The notes below the pieces were generated by a model, which was given only the letters and a program-made list of their open reading frames with translations, was not told the origin of the DNA and made no database searches. Shown one piece after another: positions 32,536 to 43,092 of a stretch of DNA of 64,000 nucleotides. The stretch is from Rhizomys pruinosus (taxonomy: Eukaryota > Chordata > Mammalia > Rodentia > Spalacidae): the NCBI GenBank assembly GCA_009823505.1, contig VZQC01012261.1:922471-986470 (forward strand), given 5' to 3'. Position 1 is the stretch's first letter. The number at the start of each line of letters is the position of its first letter. The translations under genes and the position numbers were made by a program.

Positions 32536-33044
32536 AAATAAGACTTTTTAAAAGTAAAAAAGTATAAATATTTTGAATGACAAACTGATGCTAGGGATTT
32601 TATACTTATTCTAGGGATTTTTATACTAAGATCCCAAACATAATTTATCCTTGGGGTAAAGTTCATTTTTTAGCAATAATTACCCAAAAAAACATTGAAA
32701 ATAATTTCACTGAAATTTCCAAAAAATAGTTGGAGTACACTTATAAAAACTGGTTAGAATATATTTACTTTAATGGGGCAAGGATAGAATCTGTAGTTGG
32801 AAAAGGGAAGACAGTTCAGCGTTCTTTTTATTTGCTTGAATTTGTGTTAGCAATGTTGTCTGCATCCTCCAGTTTTGTTTCTGCACTCTTTTAACTCACT
32901 TCACTTTTTTTGTGAAGATTTGACAAGACTAAACCAGACAACACAGTCCATAAAACCGCAAACCAATCACATGTACGCAGAAAGAGGTCACGTTGTCTGC
33001 ATTCCAGAGCAGAGGCAAAGAAAAGAGGGCGTGACTGGAAATGC

Positions 33045-33175
33045 CTGATGCATTGGAGCCCCAGGACTTGCAGGTGGTTGTCAGCTGGTGGCATGGGTGC
33101 TGAGGATCAAGTTCGGGTTCTCTGAAAGAGCAGCAGCTATTTTTAATTGCTGAACCATCTCTCCAACATATCAAA
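33045..33175 (-). mobile_element. Old B2-like SINE fragment
   Basis: CTTGCAGGTGGTTGTCAGCTGGTGGCATGGGTGCTGAGGATCAAG to TTGCTGAACCATCTCTCCAAC is the head half of a minus-strand B2 or B3, well diverged. Confidence 0.75.
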
Positions 33176-33489
33176 GGTTATTTTAGAAACAAAAATTATA
33201 AGCTAAAATTCAAGTAGCAATTAATATAGGAGACAATTTTTATCAATACTTTTTTATTTTATATTATTCCAAAATATATACACTCCACACATAAGTCAAA
33301 ATTAAAAATTCTGAAAATAAACTGTAGGTTGATTCCTAAACACATTTAGAGATTCACATTTTAACACTAAATTTGCATGCAGGTATAAGGTCATGTTATT
33401 TTACATTCTTTTTTTTTTTTTTAGAATATGACTACATCTCCTCCATTTAAATATGGTAATTACAATGTGTGAGTATAAGTGGTAAGACA

Positions 33490-34079
33490 ATTCTAGAGCC
33501 CATTTATAGATTCACTTTGTAATAGCACAGTTGCTTTCGGATACAATGAACTATAATAATAAAGTTACTCAGTTTGCCTACCAATTGGGGATTTGGTGTT
33601 AGCATCCACAAATGAGAGAAGCCATTCACTTTTTTTTTTTCTGGAACTGTTACTTCACTTAGCATAATGGCTTCAATTTCCATGCATTTACCAGCAAATC
33701 TCATGATGTCATCTTTCTTTACTGCTGCAGAGAACTCCATTGTGTAGATGTACCACATTTTTGTTATCCAGTCATCTGTTGAGAGGCATTTGGGTTGGTT
33801 CCAGGTCCTTGCTATTGTGAAGAGAGCTGCAATAAACATAGCTGTGCATGTATCTTTGCAGTAGGATGTGTCTTGTGGGTATATACCCAGGAGTGGTATG
33901 GCGGGGTCAGGTGGTAGGCTCATTTTGAGTTTTTTTAAGGGTTCTCCACACTGCTTTCCACAGTGGTTGTACCAGTTTACATTCCCACCAGCAGTGGATG
34001 ACTGTTCCCCTTTCCCCACAACCTCTCCAGCATTTGGTGTCTTTTGTTTTCTTGATCTTGGCTAGTCTTATTTTATTTT
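33490..34079 (-). pseudogene. L1 ORF2p C-terminal fragment
   Basis: The minus-strand frame (33504-34019) includes the classical L1 ORF2p C-terminal block with DPAIPLLGIYPQDTSY, TCTAMFIAALFTIARTWNQP and MWYIYTMEFSAAVKKDDIM. It is the 3' continuation of the L1 segment at 34920-35290. A retrocopy insertion separates the two. Confidence 0.9.
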
Positions 34080-34654
34080 ATTTTTAGACTCTAAAAATAT
34101 ATATTTAGAGATAGATCATATAGAGCATTAGGAAAATAACTGGAATCAAAAAAACACAATGCAGTTTGTGAATCACCAAGTAAGAGAAGCTGCTGAACCC
34201 CATCCCCTCATCACAGAGGCTCCACAGAGGGGAACTTATGTCATGGTCCCTACACAGATTGAAACAATGAAGTATTTGGCACAGGGCCTAGGAAATTAGA
34301 AGTAGGTCAGCTCGTCATGTTTCTCCTTGTTGGTCTGGTAGGCAGTCAAGGTCAAGGGCTTGTTTTCATGAGGGAGAGGTCTGAACACCCTCAAGTGCAT
34401 GCACTTTTCATCACCAATATCAACCTTGATGAAGTAGTTGGTGCCAGCCACCACCTGGCTCTTGAAGGACACAGCTTTAAAGATGGGGAACTTCTGGTTT
34501 TCTTTCTCTTCAAGCTGGGGCTTCACCTGGTCGGCGATCTCCTGGGTCTCTGCCGTGGCGGGCTGGGTGGCGGAAGTCCCTCCACACATCATCCTGGCGG
34601 CAGCGGAAGGGCGGAGCAGGCAGAGCAAGTGGGGATGGTAGATAGCAGCGACCT
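34080..34654 (-). mobile_element. Processed retrocopy of cystatin-B mRNA
   Basis: An intronless copy of an entire cystatin-B-type mRNA. Its 5' leader begins GGTCGCTGCTATCTACC at 34654, the coding region is complete, and its 3' UTR ends in AATAAAA-rich sequence at about 34085. It sits in the middle of an L1 on the same strand. The normal cystatin-B gene has introns, so this arose by reverse transcription. Confidence 0.88.
34296..34592 (-). CDS. CSTB: Cystatin-B (stefin B) retrogene, intact ORF
   Basis: A 98-residue frame, exactly the usual length of cystatin B, an intracellular reversible inhibitor of cathepsins B, H, L and S. It starts [10 protein letters not shown] and ends KHDELTYF. All three inhibitory elements are present: the N-terminal glycine (residue 4-5), the QVVAG loop (46-50) and the LPHENKP hairpin (73-79). 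No stop, frameshift or intron interrupts it. The start chosen is the MM pair. In-frame codons continue upstream in the leader, but only this start gives the family length. It may be a recent, still-open processed pseudogene or an expressed retrogene. No promoter is visible in the L1 and retrocopy sequence upstream. Confidence 0.85.
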   Translation of the reverse strand: MMCGGTSATQPATAETQEIADQVKPQLEEKENQKFPIFKAVSFKSQVVAGTNYFIKVDIGDEKCMHLRVFRPLPHENKPLTLTAYQTNKEKHDELTYF

Positions 34655-34919
34655 TTTTTTTTTTCAATAAACGTGTATTTATTTTTAAATCAGTTTGGTA
34701 CAGATACAGATTAGTTTTGTAGTTTTTAAAGAACTCAAATAGAAATTTCTAAGTACAGCAGTGTCTGCTTGTGCAACAAACATCAGTAAGGTAACATAAG
34801 GTATCTGATAGAACTATATTTGCAGGAACAAATCAGATGAAAAATCTGAAAAGGTTTATATACCTTCTGGATTAAAAAACCCAAAAATCATTAATGGCTC
34901 AAAATACAATTGCTAACCA
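34655..34919 (-). mobile_element. 3' UTR retrocopy of an unidentified mRNA
   Basis: On the minus strand the stretch ends AAAAATAAATACACGTTTATTG followed by a 12-A run, the hallmark of a polyadenylated mRNA end (AATAAA about 15 bp before the tail). The cystatin-B leader starts immediately after the A-run. I do not recognise the parent gene. The fragment is noncoding and lies in the same insertion as the cystatin-B copy. Confidence 0.7.
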
Positions 34920-35290
34920 AAGAGGGGATACTTAGTGTTGTTTTAATTTGCATTTCCTTAATTATTAATGATGTTGAACACTTCTTAAGATGTTTCTCAG
35001 CCATCTTTACTTCCTTACTGGTGAAGTCTCTGTTCATCTCTATCTTTTGAATAGGTCATTTGTTTTCTTACTTCTTTGCTTTTTAAGTAGCTTATATATT
35101 CTGGATGTTAATGCTTTGTCTGGTGTATCCGTGGTGAAGGTTTCCTCCCACTCTGTGGGTTTTCTCTTCACTTCCTTGTTTCTTTTGCTGTACAAAAGCT
35201 TTTGAGTTTGATGAGGTCCCACTTGTCAGCTGTTGTCCTTATTTCCTGTGCAGCTGCTGTTTGATTTAGAAAGTCTTTTCCTACACTTAT
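34920..35290 (-). pseudogene. L1 ORF2 fragment upstream of the retrocopy
   Basis: The minus-strand sequence matches the ORF2 region that precedes 33490-34079: a CTTTTGTACAGCAAAAG block, a CACAGAGTGGGAGGAAACC block and a TTAATAATTAAGGAAATGCAAATTAAAAC block. Stops are present. The L1 resumes across the retrocopy with about 15-20 bases missing. Confidence 0.82.
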
Positions 35291-35689
35291 GAGGAGAAAT
35301 TTTTTTTTAAATGTAGCACTATCCCTATAAAGAAAAATATAATCAGCCTGAAAATACATCACCATATAAATCTGAGTATGAAGTGATTTACATTGTAAAA
35401 TAAATTCTCCACAAATATTTTAGACAGACTGCATTATGACTTTTTTATATTAAAACCTCTGTTATTCTTATATATTATAGGTATATAGGTGTCTATGCAA
35501 GATATAAAATACCTTTCCATATCAAGATCAACTAAAATTGTAGCCATGCAATTTCTACTCTATCTAGTCTACCAGGACCCCTGGTTTTATTGAGGATCTC
35601 AGAATATTATTACATAATAGGATAAACACTTTCAGATTTTCCATAAAGCACTCAGAGCAAAACTAATAGTCTTTGAGTCACGCATGACT

Positions 35690-36198
35690 GCATTCAACAT
35701 GCTGTTCTCTCCCTGCAAGCTTCAAGGATGTCTCCTGCCTGCCACCAGACCACCTTTCAGCTCAGCTCTGGCAAAGAGAGTGGAGGTGGGCCATGGGGAG
35801 GTTACCCGACAGAATAGAAAGACAAGGAAAGACAAGGACAGACATACAGACACGGACTCAGAGGGCGAGGTCCAGGAGAATAGAGTCTCATTTTATTCAT
35901 GCCAGCAGTGTGCTTATATACAAAAAGTTACTGTGCTCTGGGCAAGGAAGTGGGGGTGGCAGGTGGAAGGGAGAGGCGAGCCACCTTGGCTCTAATGGGG
36001 GGGGGGGCTGCAGAGCTCCTGTTTGTGCAACAAGTAAGCTAGAGGTGACATTTTTGTTCAATGCCTTAAGGGAAGGGGCTATCCAGTCCTGGAACTTTTC
36101 AGAGATAGGCCGACAGAGATATCAGATAATTCTCAAGAGGTTTTTCAGGACAGGTCTTACAAGTTCTTTCCTCAAGCCCGGCAAATTTCATTCCTACA
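35690..36198 (-). mobile_element. ERVK-like LTR, probable solo
   Basis: In the minus sense a TATA box (TATATAAGC, about 35913-35921) is followed about 25 bp later by AATAAAATGAGACTC and then a CT-rich, U5-like stretch (CTTTCCTTGTCTTTCTATTCTGTCGGGTAACC). The compact TATA/AATAAA spacing and TCTGTCGGG end are typical of class II LTRs. The right end may be TGTAGGAATG at 36198. The left boundary and a duplication were not resolved. A 13-G run lies near 35996. Confidence 0.55.
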
Positions 36199-38295
36199 AA
36201 TAGTTACCTGGCTTTTAAAGAGAATGGCTATCTCTGAGTAGGTTTAGCCCACATGTATTACTTTTGTTTATTTATTCTTAGATTAAATTTAGTGTGCATG
36301 ATTATGTTGGAGATTTTTCATGTACTACACAAAAATTAAAAATCATCACCTCATATCCCTACCTTTTCTGAAATGGAGTTCATCAATTCAAAGTTTTAAC
36401 AAGAGAGATGGGAGACAAAACTAATAAACATAAACAAGTAAATTAAATGTAAGAACATCCTAATTATGGAACTGATATAATTACATCACACAATTTATTT
36501 CACATTGGTTCAAAAGTCATCAATTGGCCTAGTTTCTCAAATAAAAATTCAATTCCATCAACCCTTACGTGAGAAACTGTATATATGTTACATAAATCCA
36601 TTCACCATTCTGAACTCAGATATTCTTTGGAGTTTGTTTCTTTTGTGTCTATGCCAGGCATTAAGTAAGACCGTGGAATAATTCTACAGAATAGGAAATA
36701 GAGAGATAGATAGAACTTCACATTTCCAATGTTTCTAGTTGAGAAGCTGAGACTGCTTCTTATGTAAATGCATTCATTGTCTATACTGTTCAATTAAAGC
36801 AGGAATCACTATCACCACCTTTCAGAGACCTGAAAGATGACACTATGTCCTATAAATGTACTTCAATACAGGGCCACAGGGCTATGAGTTCATTAATTAG
36901 TATAATAATTAGAAATGAGAAACATTCTGGACCATTTAGTATATTAATGTATACATTTAGAAAATATCAGAAAAATATGGGGAAAAATAGGTTGCAACAC
37001 AAAGTCATTCAAAAATTAACTTGTAGTATATGTAAAACTACCTGGTACCCAGAAAGAAAGACCAGAAACAACTGACAGGTCGAAGATTAGATATTACTCT
37101 GCAGACAGGCAGAAGGAGATTTTGAATATGTTTGTGTTTAGGCAAATACAGAGTTCTTCGTCTCTGTTCTTGCTGCTTAATTACTGTTTACCAAGCTTTG
37201 TCATATCCAGGCAGGCTGCTAATGTCATTTCCTTAAAACCCTGGCCTGGCATTCCCCCAGTTGTTTTCTTTCTCAGTAAATTTTGGTGGTTTTGTTTTGT
37301 TTTTTCCTATTTAGCCTCTGCTCTCAATAAGAAACACACTTCCAGGATCCCTTAAATAGTCTCCTATTTGAGAATAAGGTATAACTGGGTGGAAGAATTT
37401 GGCTTAACATAGGCAATACCCCAGATTCAATCCCCAGCAATAAATACCTTCTGCTTATGGAATCCAGTCACTACAATCATTGCAGATGGGAGCAGTTATT
37501 TCTGACTGGCAAGCACCTGGTACAGAGCAGGCCACATTTCCTTTCTAGCATCCCCCTTCCCTGTAGTATTCTCACTCTTAGAAGGGGGTAATGACTGATC
37601 CCACTCTTCTATTCTAGAGTCTTTCAAGTTTCTGTTGGGTATTTGGTGGGATTGAATGCAGCACAATTCCTAAATGACAGCAAGGCCATGAGTGTGACTT
37701 GCTGGCTTAGAGAAGGAAGAAGAATCCAAGTCTCTTTTCTCTCTTTGACTCTTAGAAATGGCTTTTTGGAGTAGGTAACAATGTATAATAAGAGAATGAA
37801 GGAAAATGTGGGCATAGTAACAACTATTACATTTAAATGTTAATGACCTACATAGTATTTATTTCATTTTAAAGAACAATATAAATGAAATAAGTTGTAC
37901 TTATGATATTAATTTTAAGGATTGAAAGATCTTACTTCACCTTGTATGTTCTTCTTCCTAACTGTAACAAGGAGAAATGTGAACCCAAGTATCAAGCCAT
38001 CCCCACATGTAGGCAATTCTGAATGGATACAACTTGTCACAATGATCTCTTCTCTTCAGAGAAGCAGATCCCATCCTCTTATGAGTCTCTGAATTGCCCA
38101 ATAACTTCAAAATGTGCTGAGGAAAATGAACTAGACACTACTTTAGGAAATCCCCCTACCACTTTAAAGGGAGTAGAGTCTCTACCAGAGGCTTGCTCCT
38201 CAGGGCTACCCAGAGCAAGAGGCAAAGCAAAGCCCCCATGTCTGTAGACACATGGAAGGACCAACACAGTCAGTGATGTCAGAAAGAAACAGCTC
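36199..38295. other. Anonymous sequence, about 2.1 kb
   Basis: No repeat was recognised apart from a weak ID-like patch near 37385-37440 (AACTGGGTGG...CAATCCCCAGCA). No exon-like open stretch has good splice sites. It is likely intronic or intergenic. Confidence 0.4.
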
Positions 38296-38531
38296 AGGAC
38301 TGAGAGATGGCTCAGTGGTTAGGTGCACCAGCTGCTCTTCCAGAAAACCTGGGTTTGGTTCCCAGCACCTACCTGGCAGCTAATAACAATCCTTAATTCC
38401 AGTTCCAGGGAATCTGACACCCCTCTTCTTGTCTCTGTGGGCAATGGAGGACATGGGTGCACTTACATACATGTAGGCAAAACACTCATACATAAAATAA
38501 AATAAAATAAAAATTTAATAAGTAAAAAAAA
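38296..38531 (+). mobile_element. B2 SINE, older subfamily
   Basis: GGACTGAGAGATGGCTCAGTGG to CACTCATACATAAAATAAAATAAAA. The B box is altered (GGTTTGGTTCCC) and there is no body duplication. Confidence 0.88.
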
Positions 38532-38907
38532 AGAAAGAAGCTGTTCAGTCACTGATTACTATGACTACTGAATACCTGTATTTTCTCCCTAAGTCAGGTT
38601 CCTCTAGACATTTTTCATATTGGAGCTTCCAAAAAAAACCTAAGAGATCCTGAAGAAAATCCACATACATTTTCCAACCTTGCTTTTTCTATTGATGGAG
38701 GATGCAATACACACAATGTGATACATATCTCCGTTTCAAGACTATGGACCCTCACTTACCAGCTGCCCTGAAATGAGTATGCTATCTGTGTTCTGTCAGT
38801 GAAAAATATTTTATATCATCAATCAAGTTTTAGGAAAATTTTGGAAGCATACTAAGAAATGACAATACTGAACAAATAACACACCAACTAGTACATATCT
38901 AAATTTC

Positions 38908-39064
38908 TTGTTTTGGGGGGGTCTTTTTGAGACAGGGTCTCCCTTTAGTCTCAGCTGGCCTGGAACTTGCTCTGTAGACCAGGCTGGCCTTGAACTCACA
39001 GAGATTTGCCTGCCTCTGCCTCCCAAGTGCTAGGATTAAAGGTGTGCGCCACCACACTCGGCCT
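38908..39064 (-). mobile_element. B1 SINE
   Basis: GTTTTGGGGGGGTCTTTTTGAGACAGGG to GTGTGCGCCACCACACTCGGCC, a full minus-strand B1. The flank TAAATTTC on each side is a probable target-site duplication (38900-38907 and 39065-39072). Confidence 0.92.
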
Positions 39065-39482
39065 TAAATTTCATTTTCTATTGTTGATAAAATACCCTGA
39101 CAAAACACTTTAGAGAGAAAGGATTTCTTTGACTCACTATTCCAAAATAAATTTAATCATTGCTGGAAAGTCAAGGTGGCAGGAACCTGAAGCAGCTGGT
39201 CACATTACATCCATAGCGGAGAACAGAGAGCAGTGAACCGGGATCGGGGAACTAATAGGTGTGCTCAGCTTTCTTTCTCTTGTTCATTCAGTCCAGGGCC
39301 CAGCTCAGGAAATGAGCCACCCACAATCAGAGTAGGTGCTCCAACCCAGTTAACCTAATTAAGAAAACCACTCCACACATGCCCACGGGCCAGCATAATC
39401 CAGACAATTCCTCACTGAGACTCCCCTTCCAGGTGATTCAACATTGTGCCAAACTGACAATCAAAACTAATCATTATATACC
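39065..39482 (-). mobile_element. ERVL/MT2-like LTR remnant
   Basis: The right side in minus sense resembles the start of MT2-like LTRs: TATAATGATTAGTTTTGATTGTCAG. A CCTGGAAGGGGAGTCTCAGTGAGGAATTGTC block follows, and a CTGACAAAA..TATTTTATCAACAATAG end lies near 39075. The order fits a whole but diverged LTR. Confidence 0.6.
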
Positions 39483-39949
39483 AATAAGAATGATCCTCAT
39501 AAATATTTGAAAATCATGGCTCCTAGGCATTTCCAGCTTAAGTCATTATACTATTATTGCCAAAAGAAATTTTTTTTGAGAGGTGGGGTTGAGTGTTCTT
39601 TAATAAACCTGTGAAATGGGGCCTCTAATTGGTATCATAAATTATAAAATTTAATCATTTCTAAATGTCTCCTGAAGAATACTCCCAATAAAGTACACAT
39701 AAGGGACTTAGATGGGCTTGCATGATTAGAGGCTAGAGAGTCTAACATTGGACACCTGCACACAAGAAAACCATTAAATCTAGTGACTACTCAACTGAAG
39801 AACCTGGAAACCTCAGAACAGGAGGAACCAATGATGTAGTGCTAGTCTGGGCGGAAGTCCTTGGAAGCAGCTTTGAGTCCCTAATGCTATGCTGGGTTGA
39901 AAGGCTGAAGAAATCAGAGCTTGCCGTTCCTAGGTAATGGGAACAGCAA

Positions 39950-40002
39950 GAGACAAAGTCACTCAGAAAGCACAAGGCTGGCTTTCTTTTCCACTGATTC
40001 CA
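39950..40002. repeat. 53-bp inverted repeat, left arm
   Basis: GAGACAAAGTCACTCAGAAAGC... matches the reverse complement of 41261-41313 with about five mismatches in 53 bases. It is not part of a recognised SINE. Confidence 0.85.
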
Positions 40003-41124
40003 TCTAGCACCCAGCCTATTCAGGGCATATCTTTCTCCCCTCATTTGCTGTTGCACATGTCAATCATCTCTGGAAATCCCCTCAAATACATACCCAGAAT
40101 TACCCTTGACTAGCTTTACTCATTTCCTAGACAACTCTCAACCCAGTCAAGCTTATAAGATAGAACCGTCACAGTTCTAAAGCTTTATCATTCATGGCCA
40201 AATCATCCAGGGCATTACCATGCAGCTGACAGAAAAAAAGCAAGTTTCCAAATAATACTCCTGGGATTTGAGCAAGGGTGGCTTGATTTTAGGGTTCTGA
40301 CTTGCTTTCTGATGCTCTTTCATAGATGCCTTTGTGAGGCACAGAATAAGAGGGAGGCCTCGAAACAACTCAAATGGGACACAATGTTCACTGATTTAAA
40401 CTTGCTGCATTAAAAAAATAGCCACATGCTTATTTCCAGTTTGGATAGTACATTTAAACAGGAATAAGCATAAATTAACTTCATTTTATTTAGACTGAAA
40501 TCAAAGGAGAAAATATTTCTCTTATAAAGTATGCTAAATAATAATTTGTAACAATTTAATGTTAGCATTTCACAAAGCCAAAATGCAGTACTAAAATAAT
40601 TTATAAAATCTATGGGACTTATTGTAACTCAAAAGTTAAAACAGTAAGTCAGACTGAAACTAGTACTGGAATGCTAGTGCGTTCATCACCGCTAATGGAT
40701 GCAGGTCATTTTGAATCCTTTCCAGTGTGTCCTCCCTCTACTGCAGAAGCTTTCTTTCTGTTCAATTCTCAATCAGTGACCTTTTCTTTTCCTTTAACTT
40801 CAAGCCTGTTTGTTGTATACAATTATTTAAATCCTAAAAAATTCTCAAAATCACTCCCACACTTGAACACAGACCCTCATGTAATTGCTTATAATTTCCT
40901 GTTTTGAACAGAGAGTTTAGTCTAGCCAAGGGGTTCAGAGAAGTCTCTCCAAAGGAATTTTTCCTTATTAAATGTATAAGGTCTTCATGTTATAATGCTT
41001 AACATACTTTCACAGCTCATATTCAGTGTTGCCAATCTTCCCCTAAAGTATTCAATTAATTCAGCCAAGATCACCTTCATTAGCAATGGCAAGTAGCGCT
41101 GACATTTCCATTGTCCTTTTTATT

Positions 41125-41260
41125 CTCTCTCTTTTTTTGAGAAAGGGATTAGGGATTAATGTAGTCCAGGATCGCCTTGAATTCACTGTGTACTCAAGGA
41201 TGACACAGAACTGACCCTTCTACCTCCCCGTTCCTTGTACTGGGATTACAGGCATGCAGA
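41125..41260 (-). mobile_element. B1-like SINE, diverged
   Basis: TTTTTTTGAGAAAGGGATTAGGG to TACTGGGATTACAGGCATGCAG keeps the minus-strand B1 order with many changes. Confidence 0.65.
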
Positions 41261-41313
41261 CGGAGTCAGTGGAAAAGAAAGCCAGCCTTATGCTTTCTGA
41301 GTAACTGTGTCTC
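41261..41313. repeat. 53-bp inverted repeat, right arm
   Basis: This is the partner of 39950-40002, about 1.26 kb away and in opposite orientation. It lies exactly between a B1-like end and an ID-like SINE, so it could be part of a composite retroposon. Confidence 0.85.
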
Positions 41314-41329
41314 TCATGTTTATGCTCTC

Positions 41330-41410
41330 ATGTGATACTGGGGATTGAACCTAGAGCTCTACACATGCCAGGCAAACACTCTACCAATGGGACTACATTC
41401 CCAGTCCCTT
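41330..41410 (-). mobile_element. ID/B4-like SINE
   Basis: ATACTGGGGATTGAACCTAGAGCTC to ACCAATGGGACTACATTCCCAGTCCC is an ID-type tRNA-derived head in reverse. Confidence 0.75.
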
Positions 41411-41596
41411 GACCATTTAAACTAGCTATTTAATAATTAGCATAATATAAAGCCATGTTTGATATATCAGTTTTCTAGAAGCAAAACTAAATAAACTTTG
41501 CTACTGTGATATTTACACTTTATTACATCATAGTGGTTAGTCTACTCATAGTCAGCTTCTTGTTTTCATTTTATATACTGTCATATTTGTGAATCT

Positions 41597-41816
41597 AGTT
41601 ATTTTTAAAATTTTATTACTTTACATAAGTTTATTGCCTGAATGCAAGTAAACCTGTCTCGCATAATGTCCATGGATGTCAGAGGAGGGCACTGGATTCC
41701 CCTGGGACTGAAGTAACAAATGGTTGTTAGCTGCCATGTGGGTGCTGGGAACACAACTTGGGTCCTCTGCAACAGCAACCAATGCACTTAAGCACTGAGC
41801 AATCTCTCCCCAGCCC
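41597..41816 (-). mobile_element. B2 SINE, older subfamily
   Basis: TTTTAAAATTTTATTACTTTAC to GCACTGAGCAATCTCTCCCCAGCCC. There is no body duplication (CCTGGGACTGAAGTAACAAATGG), and several head positions are changed. Confidence 0.85.
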
Positions 41817-41831
41817 TGAATCGAATTATTA

Positions 41832-41955
41832 TTATTTTTTGGTCTTTTTGAGACAGAGTATCCCTGTAGCCCCAGCTATCCTGGAACTCACTATGTAGAA
41901 CAAGCTAGCCTTGAACTCAGAGATTCACCTGCCCCTGCCTCCTGAGTGCTGGGAA
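41832..41955 (-). mobile_element. B1 SINE, 5' truncated
   Basis: TTTTGGTCTTTTTGAGACAGAG to CTGCCTCCTGAGTGCTGGG. The last part of the consensus (the first 30 or so bases in element sense) is absent. Confidence 0.85.
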
Positions 41956-42120
41956 ATCAAATTATTTTTTCCCAAGGCCAATTTTTTATTGAAGCTCTGT
42001 GCATTTCATTCAAAATTTCCAATCAAATCTAGTCCAGGGTCCCTTTCCCTGCCCCCCACCTCACCAGAGCTCATACATTCTGCCAAACATGTTTTTCATC
42101 TTTTCCTCAGTCTCTCAAAA

Positions 42121-42421
42121 TTCTCAATGCAGAAGTTTACTGTTTTGAGCAGAAATTCACCATTTCAGTCAGTTCTTTGACCCAGTCTTTCTGTTGTTGC
42201 TGTTGTTCCTTCCAATATGCATCACTCCAAAATATGCATATATGTATGCCACATATATCATAGCTTTTAGCATCTTCAGCTTATTATTTTTTCTTTATTA
42301 GGCTGAAAGATGTCATGCTTGAAGGCTCCTCCTTGGCAAGCCCAAACCACCATCAGTTCTGCCCTTGTGCTCCACACTAGGGATTTCCCTTCCTATCGTC
42401 ACCAAATGAGGGGGAAATCAA
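42121..42421. repeat. 301-bp tandem duplication, copy 1
   Basis: The unit begins TTCTCAATGCAGAAGTTTAC and ends GAGGGGGAAATCAA. It is followed at once by a second copy with about 95 percent identity by eye. It contains CACCATTTCAGTCAGTTCTTTGACC, which is also found at 20357-20383. Confidence 0.95.
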
Positions 42422-42720
42422 TTCTCAACGCAGAAGTTTACTGTTTTGAGCAGAAGTTCACCATTTCAGTCAGTTCTTTGACCCAGTCTTTCTGATGTTG
42501 TTGTTCCTTCCAATATGCATCACTCCAAAATATGCATATATGTATGCCACATATATCATAGCTTTTAGTATCTTCAGCTCATTATTTTTTTCTTTATTAG
42601 GCTGAAAGATGTCGTGCGTGAAGGCTCCTCCTTGGCAAGCCCAAACCACTATCAGTTCTGCCCTTGTGCTCCACACTACAGACTTCCCTTCCTATGGTCA
42701 CCAAATGAGGGGGGAATCAA
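42422..42720. repeat. 301-bp tandem duplication, copy 2
   Basis: The unit begins TTCTCAACGCAGAAGTTTAC and ends GAGGGGGGAATCAA. Differences from copy 1 are mostly single substitutions and a GTTGTTGCTGTTGTT / ATGTTGTTGTT length change. A B1 later inserted at its right end. Confidence 0.95.
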
Positions 42721-42873
42721 TTTTTTTTTTATCTTTTTGAGACAGGGTCTCCCTGTAGCCCCAGCTGTCCTGGAACTCACTCTGTAGACCAGGCTGGCCT
42801 TGAACTCACAAAGATCTGCCTACCTCTGCCTCCCAAGTGCTAGGACTAAAGACGTGCGCCACCACACCTGGAT
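42721..42873 (-). mobile_element. B1 SINE with target-site duplication
   Basis: A minus-strand B1 is flanked by GGGAATCAA at 42712-42720 and 42874-42882. It therefore inserted after the 301-bp unit had been duplicated. Confidence 0.93.
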
Positions 42874-42914
42874 GGGAATCAAATTATTTTTAAGAGGATA
42901 ATGATTATTGGTAG

Positions 42915-43052
42915 GCAGGGCGTGGTGGTGCACACCTTTAATCCTAGCACTTGGTAGGCAGAGGCAGGTGGATCTTTGTGAGTTCAAGGCCAGCCTGGTC
43001 TACAGAGTTCCAGGACAGCTGGGGCTATAGGGAGACCCTGTCTCAAAAAAGA

Positions 43053-43090
<38 letters not shown>
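42915..43090 (+). mobile_element. B1 SINE with (GA)n tail
   Basis: GGCAGGGCGTGGTGGTGCACACC to GAGACCCTGTCTCAAAAAAGATT. The tail has become (AG)n at about 43057-43090. The middle lacks the GTGAA segment after CTACAGAG. Confidence 0.92.

Positions 43091-43092
<2 letters not shown>

Noticed and set aside
35996..36008. A G-run that might form a quadruplex
   Set aside because: A single G-tract without further spaced tracts. It lies within a probable LTR and I see no function for it.
38767..38799. A strong minus-strand donor (GTAAGTGAGG) with a possible 33-base exon
   Set aside because: Strong donors are expected by chance in 64 kb, and a 33-base open stretch carries almost no information.
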